This document shows, piece after piece, positions 33,994 through 43,324 of a stretch of DNA of 64,000 nt. Location of the stretch: positions 124,001 through 188,000 of the forward strand of contig CBDCPI010000008.1 in the NCBI GenBank assembly GCA_965220245.1, in the 5' to 3' direction. This DNA comes from CBDCPI01 sp965220245 (GTDB lineage Bacteria; Chloroflexota; Dehalococcoidia; Lucifugimonadales; UBA3495). Position 1 is the first letter of the stretch. Each line of letters starts with the position of its first letter. Both the position numbers and the translations under genes were made by a program. Under the pieces are notes generated by a model. That model did not search any database. It was not told where the DNA came from and saw only the letters and a list, made by a program, of their open reading frames with translations.

Positions 33994-34201
33994 CAGGGCA
34001 ATCCCATTCTGTCACCCTGAACGAAGTGAAGGGTCTAAAATCCTTGCCGCCGATGCGTTTAAGCCACAGCGACGCCGGGCAGAGGAAACGCATCGGCGAG
34101 GAAAGCCGTTTTGGTCGGCGGGCATTTTAGATTCTTCGTCGCGGAGTTTATCCTGAGCCAAGTCGATGGGCTCCTCAGAATGACAGAATACGATTGCTCT
34201 G
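33994..34201. mobile_element. Short palindromic element with CAGGGCAATC ends and target duplication
   Basis: 208 bp. The ends CAGGGCAATCCCATTCTGTCA and inverted CAGAGCAATCGTATTCTGTCA pair. Flanks taatacatgg (33984-33993) and taatacgtgg (34202-34211) match 9 of 10. The interior includes GGGTCTAAAATCCTTGCCGCC and TTTTGGTCGG, shared with 40629-40820. It ends 29 bp before the trxB start and probably carries part of its upstream region. Confidence 0.75.
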
Positions 34202-34230
34202 TAATACGTGGTTGGAGGCTGTCAGTAAGT

Positions 34231-35151
34231 ATGGACGCGGAATACGATGTAATTATCCTGGGTGCGGGGGCCGCCGGGCTGTCGGCATGTTTGTACACTT
34301 CCCGAGCGATGATGAAGACTTTAGTAGTGGAGTCCCTGGGTTCAGGTGGGCAATTGCTGATCACCGACGAGATCGAGAACTACCCCGGGTTTCCGGTAGG
34401 GGTCAAAGGCCCGCAACTGGCCCAGGATATGGAAACCCAGGCCCTTCGCTTTGGTGGTGAGCTTGAGTACACTGAGGTCGAGGGTTTGGATGACTTGGAC
34501 AACCCGGTCAAGATAGTACGTACCTCCGACCGGGACTACGCCACTAAATCGATCATCATCGCCACCGGAGGGTCGCATAACAAGTTAGGAGTCAGCGGAG
34601 AAGATGAGATGGCGGGCCGCGGCGTGTCTTACTGCGCCGTTTGCGACGGCAACTTTTTCCGCGGGCAGGACGTGGTGGTGGTGGGCGGAGGCGACGCCGC
34701 CTTGGACGAAGGTTACTACCTGAGCGGCATCGTCAACTCGGTTACGGTAGTCCACCGGCGAGACGAGTTGCGGGCGACCAAGGTGCTGCAAGAGAGGGCC
34801 TTTGCCAGCGACCGGTTTAAGTTCCTTTGGAGTCATGTGGTCGAGGAGTTCGTGGGCAACGAATTGCTGGAGGCGGCCAGGGTAAGGAACCTGAAGACCG
34901 AGGAGGTCTACGACTACCCTGCCGCAGCCGCTTTTATCTACGTAGGATTCCACCCCAACACATCTTTCCTCAACGGGCAATTGGATGCGGACCCCTTGGG
35001 CCACCTTTTTACTGATATTCACATGCGGACCAAGCTACCCGGCGTTTATGCTTGCGGCGACGCTCGCGCCGAGTCAACCCGCCAGTTGGGGTCGGCCGTC
35101 GGCGACGGCATTACCGCCGCCCTCGCCGCTTACCACGACCTCAGCGCCTAG
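34231..35151 (+). CDS. trxB: Thioredoxin reductase
   Basis: 306 residues from ATG 34231 (MDAEYD), with GGAGG upstream; the longer frame from 34111 is encoded by a repeat. FAD site GAGAAGLSACLYTSR, redox pair CAVC at residues 135-138 exactly as in standard TrxB, NADPH site VVVVGGGDAALDEGYYL, and the C-terminal GVYACGDARAESTRQLGSAVGDG. It reduces thioredoxin with NADPH and could supply electrons indirectly to the thioredoxin-fold proteins. Confidence 0.93.
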   Translation: MDAEYDVIILGAGAAGLSACLYTSRAMMKTLVVESLGSGGQLLITDEIENYPGFPVGVKGPQLAQDMETQALRFGGELEYTEVEGLDDLDNPVKIVRTSDRDYATKSIIIATGGSHNKLGVSGEDEMAGRGVSYCAVCDGNFFRGQDVVVVGGGDAALDEGYYLSGIVNSVTVVHRRDELRATKVLQERAFASDRFKFLWSHVVEEFVGNELLEAARVRNLKTEEVYDYPAAAAFIYVGFHPNTSFLNGQLDADPLGHLFTDIHMRTKLPGVYACGDARAESTRQLGSAVGDGITAALAAYHDLSA

Positions 35152-35217
35152 CACTCAGTCAACCGGGTATCCGGAGTACAATTCCCCTAGTCCACTTTCC
35201 GCCTGTGGAGGCCCGTT

Positions 35218-36009
35218 ATGACCATCAGGCCCGTTGTAACGCCGGGCGCTCCGGACATGGTCCGGTTCCCGGACCCACGGCCCTGCGATTTAGATATGAG
35301 CACCTTCCACTACGTAAATTTCCCGGCTTACCCGCCGTCGTTGGCCGTTCATTTTGGAAACCCGGACACCACCGTTATTACCAGCGAGATGGCGGCCGGA
35401 TTGAGACCAACCGAAAGTTACGAGGGCATCCTGTTCCCCGACTTGCTCATCGCCTTCAACGCGGACTCCGCCGCCTGCCGCGCCCGCAACGGCTACCTCA
35501 TTCCGGAGCAGGGCAAGCCGCCGGACCTCGTGCTGGAAGTGGCGTCCGAAAGCACCGGCAGGCGCGACGAGACCGTCAAAAGGGACGCTTATGCCGCCAT
35601 GGGCATCCCCGAATACTGGCGGTTCGACCACAGCGGCGGCCTCTACCACCGTACCCACCTGGCCGGAGATACGCTGGTGGCAGGCCGGTATCAACCCATC
35701 CCCATCAGCCGGTCGCCCATCAGCCAGTCGGATGAAGAGCATTTCTGGGGCCGCAGCACAGTGTTGAACCTGGACCTGTGCTGGGAAGAGGGCATACTGC
35801 GCTTCTGGGACCCGGTGGCACGGCGCTACCTGACCACCTACCATGAAGAGCACGCCGCGCGCCGTGAAGCCGAAACCCAGCGCGACAGCGAACGCCAAAC
35901 CCGCGCCGATGCCGAAGCCCAGCGCGACAGCGAACGCCAGGCCCGCGCCGGTGCCGAAGCCCGCATTCGTCGGCTGGAAGAGGAACTCCGCCGCCGCTCC
36001 AACCCCTAG
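35218..36009 (+). CDS. Uma2-family (DUF820) putative nuclease with charged repeat tail
   Basis: 263 residues; GGAGG precedes the ATG. The core has LFPDLLIAFN, PPDLVLEVASESTGRRDETVKRDAYAAMGIPEYWRFDH, matching the copy at 23846. The C-terminal tail holds near-repeats EAQRDSERQARA(D/G)AEA, a charged coiled coil. It starts 66 bp after trxB, without an obvious functional link. Confidence 0.88.
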   Translation: MTIRPVVTPGAPDMVRFPDPRPCDLDMSTFHYVNFPAYPPSLAVHFGNPDTTVITSEMAAGLRPTESYEGILFPDLLIAFNADSAACRARNGYLIPEQGKPPDLVLEVASESTGRRDETVKRDAYAAMGIPEYWRFDHSGGLYHRTHLAGDTLVAGRYQPIPISRSPISQSDEEHFWGRSTVLNLDLCWEEGILRFWDPVARRYLTTYHEEHAARREAETQRDSERQTRADAEAQRDSERQARAGAEARIRRLEEELRRRSNP

Positions 36010-36083
36010 CTGCCGGAAAGAGGGGCCGGATTCCCCTCACCTGATTGTCCGATTTGGAAAAGAACTCACCAGGCGTGTTAGCA

Positions 36084-36824
36084 TCACAGTTTCCCTATCT
36101 CCCGGCCCAAGACCAAGCAGCTACCCCCGGCTATCACGGCGATAGTGATGTAACGAAACAGCCGCTGGTCCAGCTTCCGCGCGACCAGCGTGGCCAAGGC
36201 AAAACCGGCTATTACCGCTGGAACCAGCAATCCAACGGCGGCTGCCGTGTCCCGGTCCACTAGGCCGGTCGCCGAGTAGAGGGCTATCGCTAGCAGATTG
36301 GCTAAGAGGAAGTAGACCGCCAGGGACGCCCTCATGACGGGCACCGGCCAGCCCTGGGACATTACGTAGGTCACCACCAAGGGCCCGCCAATGCTTAGGG
36401 TGGTGGTGGATACAGCGGTGAGAAAACCAACCGCCGCCCCGGACAGCCGGTGCTGCTGCCAAGGCAAACGCACGTTTGCTACGGTGAGTCCCGCCAACAC
36501 CAGGACCAAGACGGCGATGGTAATCCGTAGCACCGCCGGATTGGCGGTGCCCAAGGCGAGTACCCCGACGGGCACCCCGGCCAGGCCGCCTGCGGCCGCG
36601 CCACCTATCAGGTCCAGCCTGACGTGGCGCCGGGTGTTGAATACCAGGAAGACGGTCAAGACAGCAATTAGGCAGTTGACCGTAACCACGGTGGCCTGAG
36701 GTTCGAGATAGAGCAGCAGGACCGGCGCCACCACCAAGGCCAGCCCGAAGCCGACGGCGCCCATGGCGACGGCTCCGAGAAAAACGGCGGCCAAGGAAGC
36801 CGCCAGTTCCAATCCGGAGAGCAA
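36084..36824 (-). CDS. TauE/SafE-type membrane permease
   Basis: 246 residues with about eight hydrophobic helices and the two TauE/SafE halves, each with 'GFG-A-V-APVLLLYL'-like and 'STTTLSIGGPLVVTYVM' signatures. Family members export sulfite, sulfoacetate or other anions. It follows the AcoX-like kinase gene by 1 bp. A link with AprAB sulfite chemistry is possible but the genes are 20 kb apart. Confidence 0.85.
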   Translation of the reverse strand: MLSGLELAASLAAVFLGAVAMGAVGFGLALVVAPVLLLYLEPQATVVTVNCLIAVLTVFLVFNTRRHVRLDLIGGAAAGGLAGVPVGVLALGTANPAVLRITIAVLVLVLAGLTVANVRLPWQQHRLSGAAVGFLTAVSTTTLSIGGPLVVTYVMSQGWPVPVMRASLAVYFLLANLLAIALYSATGLVDRDTAAAVGLLVPAVIAGFALATLVARKLDQRLFRYITIAVIAGGSCLVLGREIGKL

Positions 36825-36825
36825 G

Positions 36826-37863
36826 CTAGGCCCGGAACAGCCCTCGGGAGGCGGCTTCGTGTAGCGCGGCCTCCACTTGCACCACCCGCGGTCCGTCCAA
36901 CTGTACGGCCACCTCCAGTTGCTGCTCCGGCGTCACCGAGAAGGCCCGTTCCCCGTCCAAGGCAACGGTGCTATGTCGGCGCTCTATGGGTACTCTTTCG
37001 CCGGTGGCCAGGCGGCGCCAAGAACCGATGGCGACCCGCGGGACAATTCCGGGAGCTATTGGGGCCAGAACAGTGTCGTCCCCGCCGGTGCGGTCCCCAT
37101 CGGGACTGCTCTTGCCAACGGCCTCTCCCGGCGCAAGTTGACCGGCCAAGGTGTAGTGAAGACCGCCCTCGTCGGTAGCCGATACCGGTTCCAACCGGGC
37201 GCCGATGGATGAAAGGCCGATGCTGGCAGGCTCAGCCCGGGTCAAGAACACCTCGTAGATGGTGTTCATATCCCAAATCGCTCGGGTAGCCACAAAGCGT
37301 TCCCGGGACAGGGCAACGTCTATCAGCGCCATGTCCCGGAACTCGCCGTTGACGTACACGGCTAGAGTCTTGCTGGGAATCGAGACCTTGTCAAGTTCCA
37401 ATTGCCCGTTGGCCAGCAGACCGGCGGCCAGGCCGGCCAGGGTGCCCTCGATCATGGTGGGGAATACGTTGTTAGTGCCGGTGGAAATGGCCACCATCGG
37501 CAACGACGAGTTGCCTTTTACCACCGCCCGATTGGTGCCGTCGCCGCCCAAGGTAACCAAGCACTCAATGCCCTCTTGGCGCATTAGACCAGCGGCGCGA
37601 ATGGTGTCGCCCTCAACGTACAGCGCCGGCATATCCAGCATTCGTAGCTCTAGGTGGAGTTGAGGGTCGTCGCGGGCCCGTTGCACCAAGTGGGAGCTAT
37701 CCTGCATGGCCACCACCTGCTCGACGCCCACCGCTTGGAGGCCCAGCAAGACCCGGCGAACAATGTTAACTTTTTCCCAGTCGGGCACCACCCGGCCTTG
37801 GGCCACCAACCGTCGGATGTCTTTACTGGCGGCCGGGTTCGCAATTATGCCTACCAACGCCAA
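36826..37863 (-). CDS. ATP-NAD/AcoX-type kinase
   Basis: 345 residues. The NAD kinase-like core shows IIANPAASKDIRRL at the N-terminus, the diphosphate loop TLGGDGTNRAVV (GGDG motif) near residue 106, and STGTNNVFP. The longer C-terminal part is that of the AcoX branch, found with acetoin catabolism genes in some bacteria and of uncertain substrate. It shares an operon with the TauE-type permease. It is not the housekeeping NAD kinase by this pattern. Confidence 0.8.
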   Translation of the reverse strand: MALVGIIANPAASKDIRRLVAQGRVVPDWEKVNIVRRVLLGLQAVGVEQVVAMQDSSHLVQRARDDPQLHLELRMLDMPALYVEGDTIRAAGLMRQEGIECLVTLGGDGTNRAVVKGNSSLPMVAISTGTNNVFPTMIEGTLAGLAAGLLANGQLELDKVSIPSKTLAVYVNGEFRDMALIDVALSRERFVATRAIWDMNTIYEVFLTRAEPASIGLSSIGARLEPVSATDEGGLHYTLAGQLAPGEAVGKSSPDGDRTGGDDTVLAPIAPGIVPRVAIGSWRRLATGERVPIERRHSTVALDGERAFSVTPEQQLEVAVQLDGPRVVQVEAALHEAASRGLFRA

Positions 37864-37894
37864 GGGGGTTCTCCTATGGGAAGCTTCTGGAAAG

Positions 37895-37974
37895 CCGGTC
37901 CTGCGACTCCGCTCCGTTCCGCCTGCGGCTCCACTCCGCTTCTCCTGAGCTTGCCGAAGGGCAGGATGAGCGGG
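37895..37974. repeat. Dispersed short repeat (CTCCTGAGCTTGCCGAAGG type)
   Basis: CGGTCCTGCGACTCCGC, then CCTGAGCTTGCCGAAGGGC and GGATGAGCGG. It is a relative of 3625-3662 and 47990-48116. The rest of 37864-38185 shows a TATAAT-like box at about 38139 but no gene. Confidence 0.5.
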
Positions 37975-38185
37975 AAAAGCTCAGAAGCTCTCAGGGTGAA
38001 GGCAGTGATTCACTAGCCGTCGGGCCGGCGGCGTCCTCGATGATGTTAGGTCCGGCTGTTATAATGAGCGCGATTTTAGCCCCGGCCAGCGCCACCGTCA
38101 ATTAGTTGCGGTTACTCCCCGATCTCCCATCGGCTATAATTCGCCATATCGAGACACCGTCAATCATGGCTCCAGGAGGTCCAGC

Positions 38186-39619
38186 ATGACTACCAGGGAT
38201 TCGGGCGATGCCGACTTGGCCTTCGCCCCAGCAACCGAAGTCCGAGACTTGGTCCGTAACAAAGAGGTTTCGGTCCCCGAGTTGACCGAAATGTTTTACC
38301 GGCGAATCGAAGAACTCGACCCCCAACTGCGGTCTTATCTGGCGCTGTGCCCCGATCAGGCTATGGACCAAGCCCGGGCCGCTCAAGAGGCGGTGGACCA
38401 AGGAGCGCCCTTGGGGCCGTTGCACGGAGTCCCAATCTCCATTAAAGACCTGGAGATGACCAACGGCATACCCACCACCATGGGCTCGGCCCTGTTCAGA
38501 GACCGGACCCCGGATATTGATTCCGTAGTTGTGGAACGGATACGCCAGGCCGGGGCAATCATCCTCGGCAAGACCAACACACCGGAATTCGGCCAGTCGG
38601 GGTCCACCGAGAACCGGTTGGGCGACCCTTGCCGCAACCCGTGGAACACCGAGCGGACCCCCGGGGGTTCCAGCGGCGGGGCGGGCGCCGCATTGGCCGC
38701 CGGCCTGTGCACCTTGGCGTCGGGTAGCGACGGTGGAGGCTCCATCAGAATTCCGGCCAGCTTCAGCGGGGTTTTTGGGATCAAGCCCTCCCAAGGCCGG
38801 GTGCCTCGTTACGGCGGCTACGGCAGACCGGCGGCCAACCACTTCTCCCAATCGGGTCCGATGTCCCGGACTGTCGCCGATTCGGCCTTGTTGCTACAAG
38901 TATTGGCCGGGCCGGACTCCAGGGACGTTATTTCGATGCGGGAAGCGCCGCCCGACTTTTCCGCAGGCCTGGATAGTGGCGTTCAGGGAATGCGGATTGC
39001 TTGGAGCCCCAACTTTGGCTACGCTCCGGTCGACCCCGAGGTCGTCGAGGTGGCCGGGCGGGCGGCCCGACTTTTCGAGGAGTTGGGCGCCACGGTGGAA
39101 GAGCCGCAATTTGCTATCGAAGACCCCTTCCCGGCGTTTTTCGACGTTTTCGCCATTTCCACCTACACTTCCTACGGCCATTTGTTGGAAGGCCACCGGG
39201 ACGAGTTCACCGACTATGCCCTCAATTCCTTGGACCACGGCGCCCAAGTGACGGGGGCTGACCTGTCCCGGTCGCTGCTCCGAGTGGACCAGTTGCGCCG
39301 ACAGTTCGAGGTGTTTTTCGATACCTACGACCTGCTACTCAGCCCGACCATGGCGGTGTCGGCATTCCCGGTGGGCCAACGCCCCGTGGTCATCGCCGGC
39401 CGCGAAGTAGACCCCTTCTGGGGCTACCTGCCTTTTACCTTTCCGATTAACATGACCGGGCAGACCGCATCCAGCGTCCCTTGCGGGTTCTCCGCCGACG
39501 GCTTGCCTATCGGGCTTCACATAATCGGTCCCAGGGGCGCGGAAGCCAAGGTGTTGCAAGCCTCCGCCGCCTTCGAGCAAGCCAGACCATGGAACGGCCA
39601 GCGGCCTCCGGTGTCCTGA
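38186..39619 (+). CDS. Amidase-signature family hydrolase
   Basis: 477 residues. The Ser-cisSer-Lys triad is visible: Lys in VPISIKDLEMTNG, cis-Ser in TPGGSSGGAGAALAAGL and the nucleophile Ser in GSDGGGSIRIPAS. Ribosome site AGGAGG precedes the ATG. It hydrolyses a carboxamide; it lacks GatB/GatC neighbours, so it is more likely a catabolic amidase than GatA. Confidence 0.9.
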   Translation: MTTRDSGDADLAFAPATEVRDLVRNKEVSVPELTEMFYRRIEELDPQLRSYLALCPDQAMDQARAAQEAVDQGAPLGPLHGVPISIKDLEMTNGIPTTMGSALFRDRTPDIDSVVVERIRQAGAIILGKTNTPEFGQSGSTENRLGDPCRNPWNTERTPGGSSGGAGAALAAGLCTLASGSDGGGSIRIPASFSGVFGIKPSQGRVPRYGGYGRPAANHFSQSGPMSRTVADSALLLQVLAGPDSRDVISMREAPPDFSAGLDSGVQGMRIAWSPNFGYAPVDPEVVEVAGRAARLFEELGATVEEPQFAIEDPFPAFFDVFAISTYTSYGHLLEGHRDEFTDYALNSLDHGAQVTGADLSRSLLRVDQLRRQFEVFFDTYDLLLSPTMAVSAFPVGQRPVVIAGREVDPFWGYLPFTFPINMTGQTASSVPCGFSADGLPIGLHIIGPRGAEAKVLQASAAFEQARPWNGQRPPVS

Positions 39620-39657
39620 TTAGACCTGGGCCTCCCGCATACTCGGTATGACGCTTA

Positions 39658-39803
39658 AGAGGGTGTTTCCAAAGTTCCCTCTCCCTCTGGGAGAGGGCTA
39701 GGGAGAGGGCTGTTCTAGCTGTGAAATGCCTTAGTCGTCGTCAGGCATTTCCCCCGCATCCCAACCTTCTCCCCGGGGAGAAAGAGCTTTGGAAACACCC
39801 TAT
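39658..39803. repeat. Palindromic element with AGGGTGTTTCCAAAG ends
   Basis: AGAGGGTGTTTCCAAAG and inverted ATAGGGTGTTTCCAAAG. The interior has CCCTCTCCCTCTGGGAGAGGG as in 19551-19710, plus a small GAAATGCCT/AGGCATTTC hairpin. I found no flanking duplication. Confidence 0.65.
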
Positions 39804-39810
39804 TAGATAG

Positions 39811-39848
39811 AAAATCCCTCACCGGCCAGAGACCGAGTGAGGGATTTT
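39811..39848. terminator. Bidirectional intrinsic terminator
   Basis: A perfect 12-bp stem, AAAATCCCTCAC with GTGAGGGATTTT, has a 14-base loop; its own A and T tracts supply the T run in both directions. It lies between the convergent amidase and dimeric alpha-beta barrel genes. Confidence 0.8.
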
Positions 39849-39869
39849 CGTTGATTAGACCGTCCGGTA

Positions 39870-40529
39870 CTACAGTTGGAAGGTCTTCTTCCAGATACCC
39901 GGAGAGCCCGGCGCGTGGGTCATCAGGGAACGCATACGGTCGTTGCTGGGGTCTATGTCCCGCTGCTTCAGCCACTCCTCAGTTTCGGACACTTTCTCGT
40001 TCTCGAACTCGTACACCACGGCGTACTTGGGCTCCCCCCGGACCGCTTGCCACCGCCGGGCCCGGATGCAACCGGAGACCTTTTCGTAGTTGGCGGTGTA
40101 GATGTTATTGTACCACTCGTTCCATTCGTCTTCGTTTTCGGCCGGCACGGCCATGCGGCCGATTTGCAGGGCGGGGGCCATGTCGCGTTCCGCGATGTCG
40201 GGGGTCAGTGCGGCGGGCCGGACCATTTCATAAACGTTGCTGATCATGGGGTTGCCGATGATGCTGGGGCTAACCCTACTGCCCCATTCGGTCCGAGGGC
40301 GGCTGGTGAAAGCCTCACTTTGCACCACGTCCGGACTCTCCAACTCGTAGCAAGCCAGGTGCTTGGGCCCACTCCTTACGGCCTCGTAACGGGCGGCGTT
40401 GAGCACCCCGGGGACCGACAGCAACTCGGCCAAGTGTTCTTCGTTGTACCAACGGTTAAACTCGTCCTCCATGTCCGCCGGAACGTCCGCCCAAACCATC
40501 AACAGTCCGGTGCCTTTCTTGTTGGCCAT
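39870..40529 (-). CDS. Tandem dimeric alpha-beta barrel protein (EthD/DUF4286-like)
   Basis: 219 residues from ATG 40529, after AGGGGGA. Two similar halves: 'LLMVWADVPADMEDEFNRWYNEEHLAELLSVPGVLNAARYEA' and 'MAVPAENEDEWNEWYNNIYTANYEKVSGCIRARRWQAV'. The 'EFNxWYNxEHL' block is typical of ferredoxin-like barrels. A single-domain relative with 'EDEFNRIYDTQHVPNILKAPGVHG' is at 56855-57166. Their substrates are unknown. Confidence 0.75.
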   Translation of the reverse strand: MANKKGTGLLMVWADVPADMEDEFNRWYNEEHLAELLSVPGVLNAARYEAVRSGPKHLACYELESPDVVQSEAFTSRPRTEWGSRVSPSIIGNPMISNVYEMVRPAALTPDIAERDMAPALQIGRMAVPAENEDEWNEWYNNIYTANYEKVSGCIRARRWQAVRGEPKYAVVYEFENEKVSETEEWLKQRDIDPSNDRMRSLMTHAPGSPGIWKKTFQL

Positions 40530-40628
40530 GATATTCCCCCTTTGTTGCAAATTCTACGGGCGCCTAATATAGGTGAACAATCTTACCATGCTCATATTAC
40601 ATGAAATCCGGCCCGGTTACCCCGGAAT

Positions 40629-40820
40629 AGGGCAATCGCATTCTGTCACCCTGCCCTCGTTCATTGTCACCCTAAGTCCGCCTGTGGCGGATGAAGGGTC
40701 TAAAATCCTTGCCGCCGCTGTGTTTCCCTTGCCCGGCGTCGCTGCGGCGTAAACGCAGCGGCGAGGAAAACCGTTTTGGTCGGCTGCCCTTTTAGATTCC
40801 TCGCTCCGCTCGGAATGACA
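40629..40820. repeat. Palindromic element, relative of 33994-34201
   Basis: It starts AGGGCAATCGCATTCTGTCAC and shares GGGTCTAAAATCCTTGCCGCC and CGTTTTGGTCGG with the copy at 33994. The right end has diverged (GGAATGACATGAAATGTCA) and no duplication is seen. Confidence 0.6.
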
Positions 40821-40844
40821 TGAAATGTCAACACAACCTAATCC

Positions 40845-42086
40845 CTACCAAATGACTTTTGCTTTTTCCAGGTCGGCGACTTCCTGCCGGTCCAAGCCCA
40901 GAAGCCCGTGAAAGACCTCGACATTGTGCTCGCCAAGGTCGGGCGTCCACTGGTCGACGGAGGCGGCGGACCGGGAGAAACGCCAAGGCGGCGCCACCGC
41001 CCGTTGGCTGCCTTTTTCCGGATGATTGACCGTTGGAAAGGTGTTGCGGGAGGACAGGTGTGGGTCTTCGGCGAGTTGGCTGGCCGACAAAGAAGGGAAC
41101 GCCGGAACGCCTTCTTGTTGCAGCGCCCGGGTGATCTCCCACGGCGTCAGCTCCGTGGTCCACTCTTCCAAACACCGGTCCAACTCGTCGTGGTTCAACC
41201 ACCGCTGGTAGCCATCACCGAACTTAACGTCCCTAGCCCAACCGGGTTGACCCATGGCCCGCACCAACCCTTGCCATTCGCTGTCCGACCCCACGGAAAT
41301 ACTGACCCAGGCATCCTCCCCCCGGCACCGGTAGACTCCTTGGGGGGCACTGCCGCTATCCCGGTTCCCTTGACGGTGGACTTCCCGACCGTTCATGGCG
41401 TAGTCCAGCAGCGCCGGGCCGATGAAGGCGGTCGCCAAGTCCCGCACCGATACGTCCACGTGCGAATTTGTCGACGCGCCGTTAGCCTGGGTCTGGGAGC
41501 GGGCCAAAAGGGCGGCGACGGCGCTGAAAGCAGCCAGCATCCCGCCGGTGTGGTCCATGGCATGGCGAAGCTCCACCGGCGGTCCGTCGGCGTAACCCGT
41601 CAAGTGGCCCAGTCCCCCAATCGCCGCAAACATCGGTGCATACCCGGCATAGCCGCGCTCCGGTCCGGTCTGCCCGTTGGATGACAGCGATACGACGATG
41701 ATGTCGCGGTTCGCTTGGCGCAGGGCTTCGTAACCTAAGCCCAAGCGCTGCATAACCCCGGGCCGGAAGTTCTCCAATACCAGGTCGCTTACCCGGACCA
41801 AATCGAGGGCCAGCTTCACTGCCCGGGGCTCTTTCAAGTTAAGGCAGACGGAACGCTTGTTGGCGTTGACCTGCTCGAAGCTGGACGGGGGCTTGCCATA
41901 CATCGTGTGGGGCCGGCGGGTAATATCCAAGCGGACCGCGCTCTCGACTTTGATGACTTCGGCGCCCAACTCGGCCAGCATCAGACCAGCAAAGGGCCCG
42001 GCAGCGTGGACGGAAAAGTCGGCCACCCTGACACCGGATAGAGGTCCTTGGCGTGGAGACGGGCTTTGGATCGAGTCGTTACTCAT
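40845..42086 (-). CDS. CaiB/BaiF family III CoA-transferase, catalytic-type subunit
   Basis: 413 residues. GVRVADFSVHAAGPFAGLMLAELGAEVIKVE is the family N-terminus, DLVLENFRPGVMQRLGLGY the central block, and the catalytic Asp is present as D178 in RHAMDHTGGMLAA. The C-terminus has GEHNVEVF. Its start codon overlaps the stop of the upstream CaiB gene (42086), so the two are coupled; the upstream protein lacks the Asp. The pair may form a heteromer transferring CoA between carboxylates. Confidence 0.9.
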   Translation of the reverse strand: MSNDSIQSPSPRQGPLSGVRVADFSVHAAGPFAGLMLAELGAEVIKVESAVRLDITRRPHTMYGKPPSSFEQVNANKRSVCLNLKEPRAVKLALDLVRVSDLVLENFRPGVMQRLGLGYEALRQANRDIIVVSLSSNGQTGPERGYAGYAPMFAAIGGLGHLTGYADGPPVELRHAMDHTGGMLAAFSAVAALLARSQTQANGASTNSHVDVSVRDLATAFIGPALLDYAMNGREVHRQGNRDSGSAPQGVYRCRGEDAWVSISVGSDSEWQGLVRAMGQPGWARDVKFGDGYQRWLNHDELDRCLEEWTTELTPWEITRALQQEGVPAFPSLSASQLAEDPHLSSRNTFPTVNHPEKGSQRAVAPPWRFSRSAASVDQWTPDLGEHNVEVFHGLLGLDRQEVADLEKAKVIW

Positions 42087-43321
42087 CAGATTACGCCTGC
42101 TCTGGCTAAAGTAGAGACTTCCTCAGAAGCATATCCCAAAGCAAGATAGACTTCCCGGTTGTGCTCCCCCAACAGGAGCGCCCTGTCGAGGGGTAGCGGT
42201 GATTCGCCAAAGCGAAAGGGCAGCCCGGCGTACTCCAAGCAGCCCGATTCCGGGTGCGCCACCGGGGTAAAGAAGTCCCGGGCCCTTTGTTGCGCGCTGT
42301 GGAACACCTCGCCGGGAGTATAGTAGGGGGCGATGGGCACCCCGCGGGCTTGGCCCTGCTGGTAGAGCCACTCCTTGGTATGTTGCTTGGCCCACTGCCT
42401 TAGCCCCTCGTTGATCTCCATCCCGTACTTTGCCGGTTCCTGGAACTTTTCCGGGGCGGCCCACTCCGGGTTCTCCAACATGGCGTACAGCGCTTCCCAC
42501 TGGCGCGGCTCCAAGGTCAGCAGTTCAACGTAGCCATCCTGCGCCGCCAAGACCCCGCCAACCCGGAAGTACCGGGAGAAGCGGTCCTCAACCAACCCTT
42601 CCGCCTCCAAACGCTGGATGGGAAGATAGCCGATGGCCAATTGGGCTTCTTGGGAGGATGCGTCAATTGCTTGGCCGGGAATGCCGTTGTTTCCGGCGAA
42701 AACCGCTGCCAAAATGCCCAGCGCGGCGGTTAGACCGGCTTGGTAAGCACCCATGTCGCTGCCGGCCACCAGCGGCGCCCGGTCAGGAAAGGTGTCCAAC
42801 GCCAGCCCGTTGGGCAGAAGCCAGCCCTCGCCTCCGGCGTGGAAGATGTTAATTTCGCGGGCCCGGTAGTCGGCGTAAGGCCCGGAACTGCCGAAGGGAG
42901 TCAAGGCAGCCACAATCAAGTCAGGGTTAGCCTCAGCCAACGACTCGGCGTCCAGGCCGAGGTCCCGGCTCGCCGCAGGCGCCTGCGTGTGAATGAGCAC
43001 GTCGCAGCGGGAAGCGAGTTGCCGCATTATCGCTTGTCCTTCGGCGTCCCTCAAGTTCAGGGTGATGCTCTTCTTTCCGGTGTTGAGGTAGAGGTAAGCG
43101 CCGCTGCGCTCCGGGTGCGGGACGTCGTCCGGGAAGGGCCCAGTGCGCCGGGACGGGTCGCCTGCTATAGGAGGTTCGACCTTAATGACCGAGGCCCCCA
43201 CGGCGGCCAATAGCTTGCCGCAGAAAGCGCCGGATACTGTATCGGCGACTTCCAGGACTCGGAGGCCGCCCAAGGGAAGGTGATAGTTCGATGGTGGGAT
43301 AGGTGGTTGGGATTGGGCCAT
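42086..43321 (-). CDS. CaiB/BaiF family protein, probable non-catalytic partner
   Basis: 411 residues. Family start GLRVLEVADTVSGAFCGKLLAAVGASVIKVE, 'YLYLNTGKKSITLNL', and the C-terminal GEHNREVYLALGY. At the position of the catalytic Asp my alignment finds Ala192 (SDMGAYQAGL; D189 is three residues away). It is translated just ahead of the catalytic-type gene. In known two-subunit family III transferases only one chain carries the Asp, which fits this arrangement. Confidence 0.85.
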   Translation of the reverse strand: MAQSQPPIPPSNYHLPLGGLRVLEVADTVSGAFCGKLLAAVGASVIKVEPPIAGDPSRRTGPFPDDVPHPERSGAYLYLNTGKKSITLNLRDAEGQAIMRQLASRCDVLIHTQAPAASRDLGLDAESLAEANPDLIVAALTPFGSSGPYADYRAREINIFHAGGEGWLLPNGLALDTFPDRAPLVAGSDMGAYQAGLTAALGILAAVFAGNNGIPGQAIDASSQEAQLAIGYLPIQRLEAEGLVEDRFSRYFRVGGVLAAQDGYVELLTLEPRQWEALYAMLENPEWAAPEKFQEPAKYGMEINEGLRQWAKQHTKEWLYQQGQARGVPIAPYYTPGEVFHSAQQRARDFFTPVAHPESGCLEYAGLPFRFGESPLPLDRALLLGEHNREVYLALGYASEEVSTLARAGVI

Positions 43322-43324
43322 TAC

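Noticed and set aside
38186..39619. GatA subunit of the tRNA amidotransferase
   Set aside because: No gatB or gatC next to it; the signature alone does not separate GatA from other amidases.
39658..39803. 10-bp target duplication for this element
   Set aside because: Flanks do not match in any alignment of the ends that I tried; the same is true for 9437-9602 and 32580-32774.
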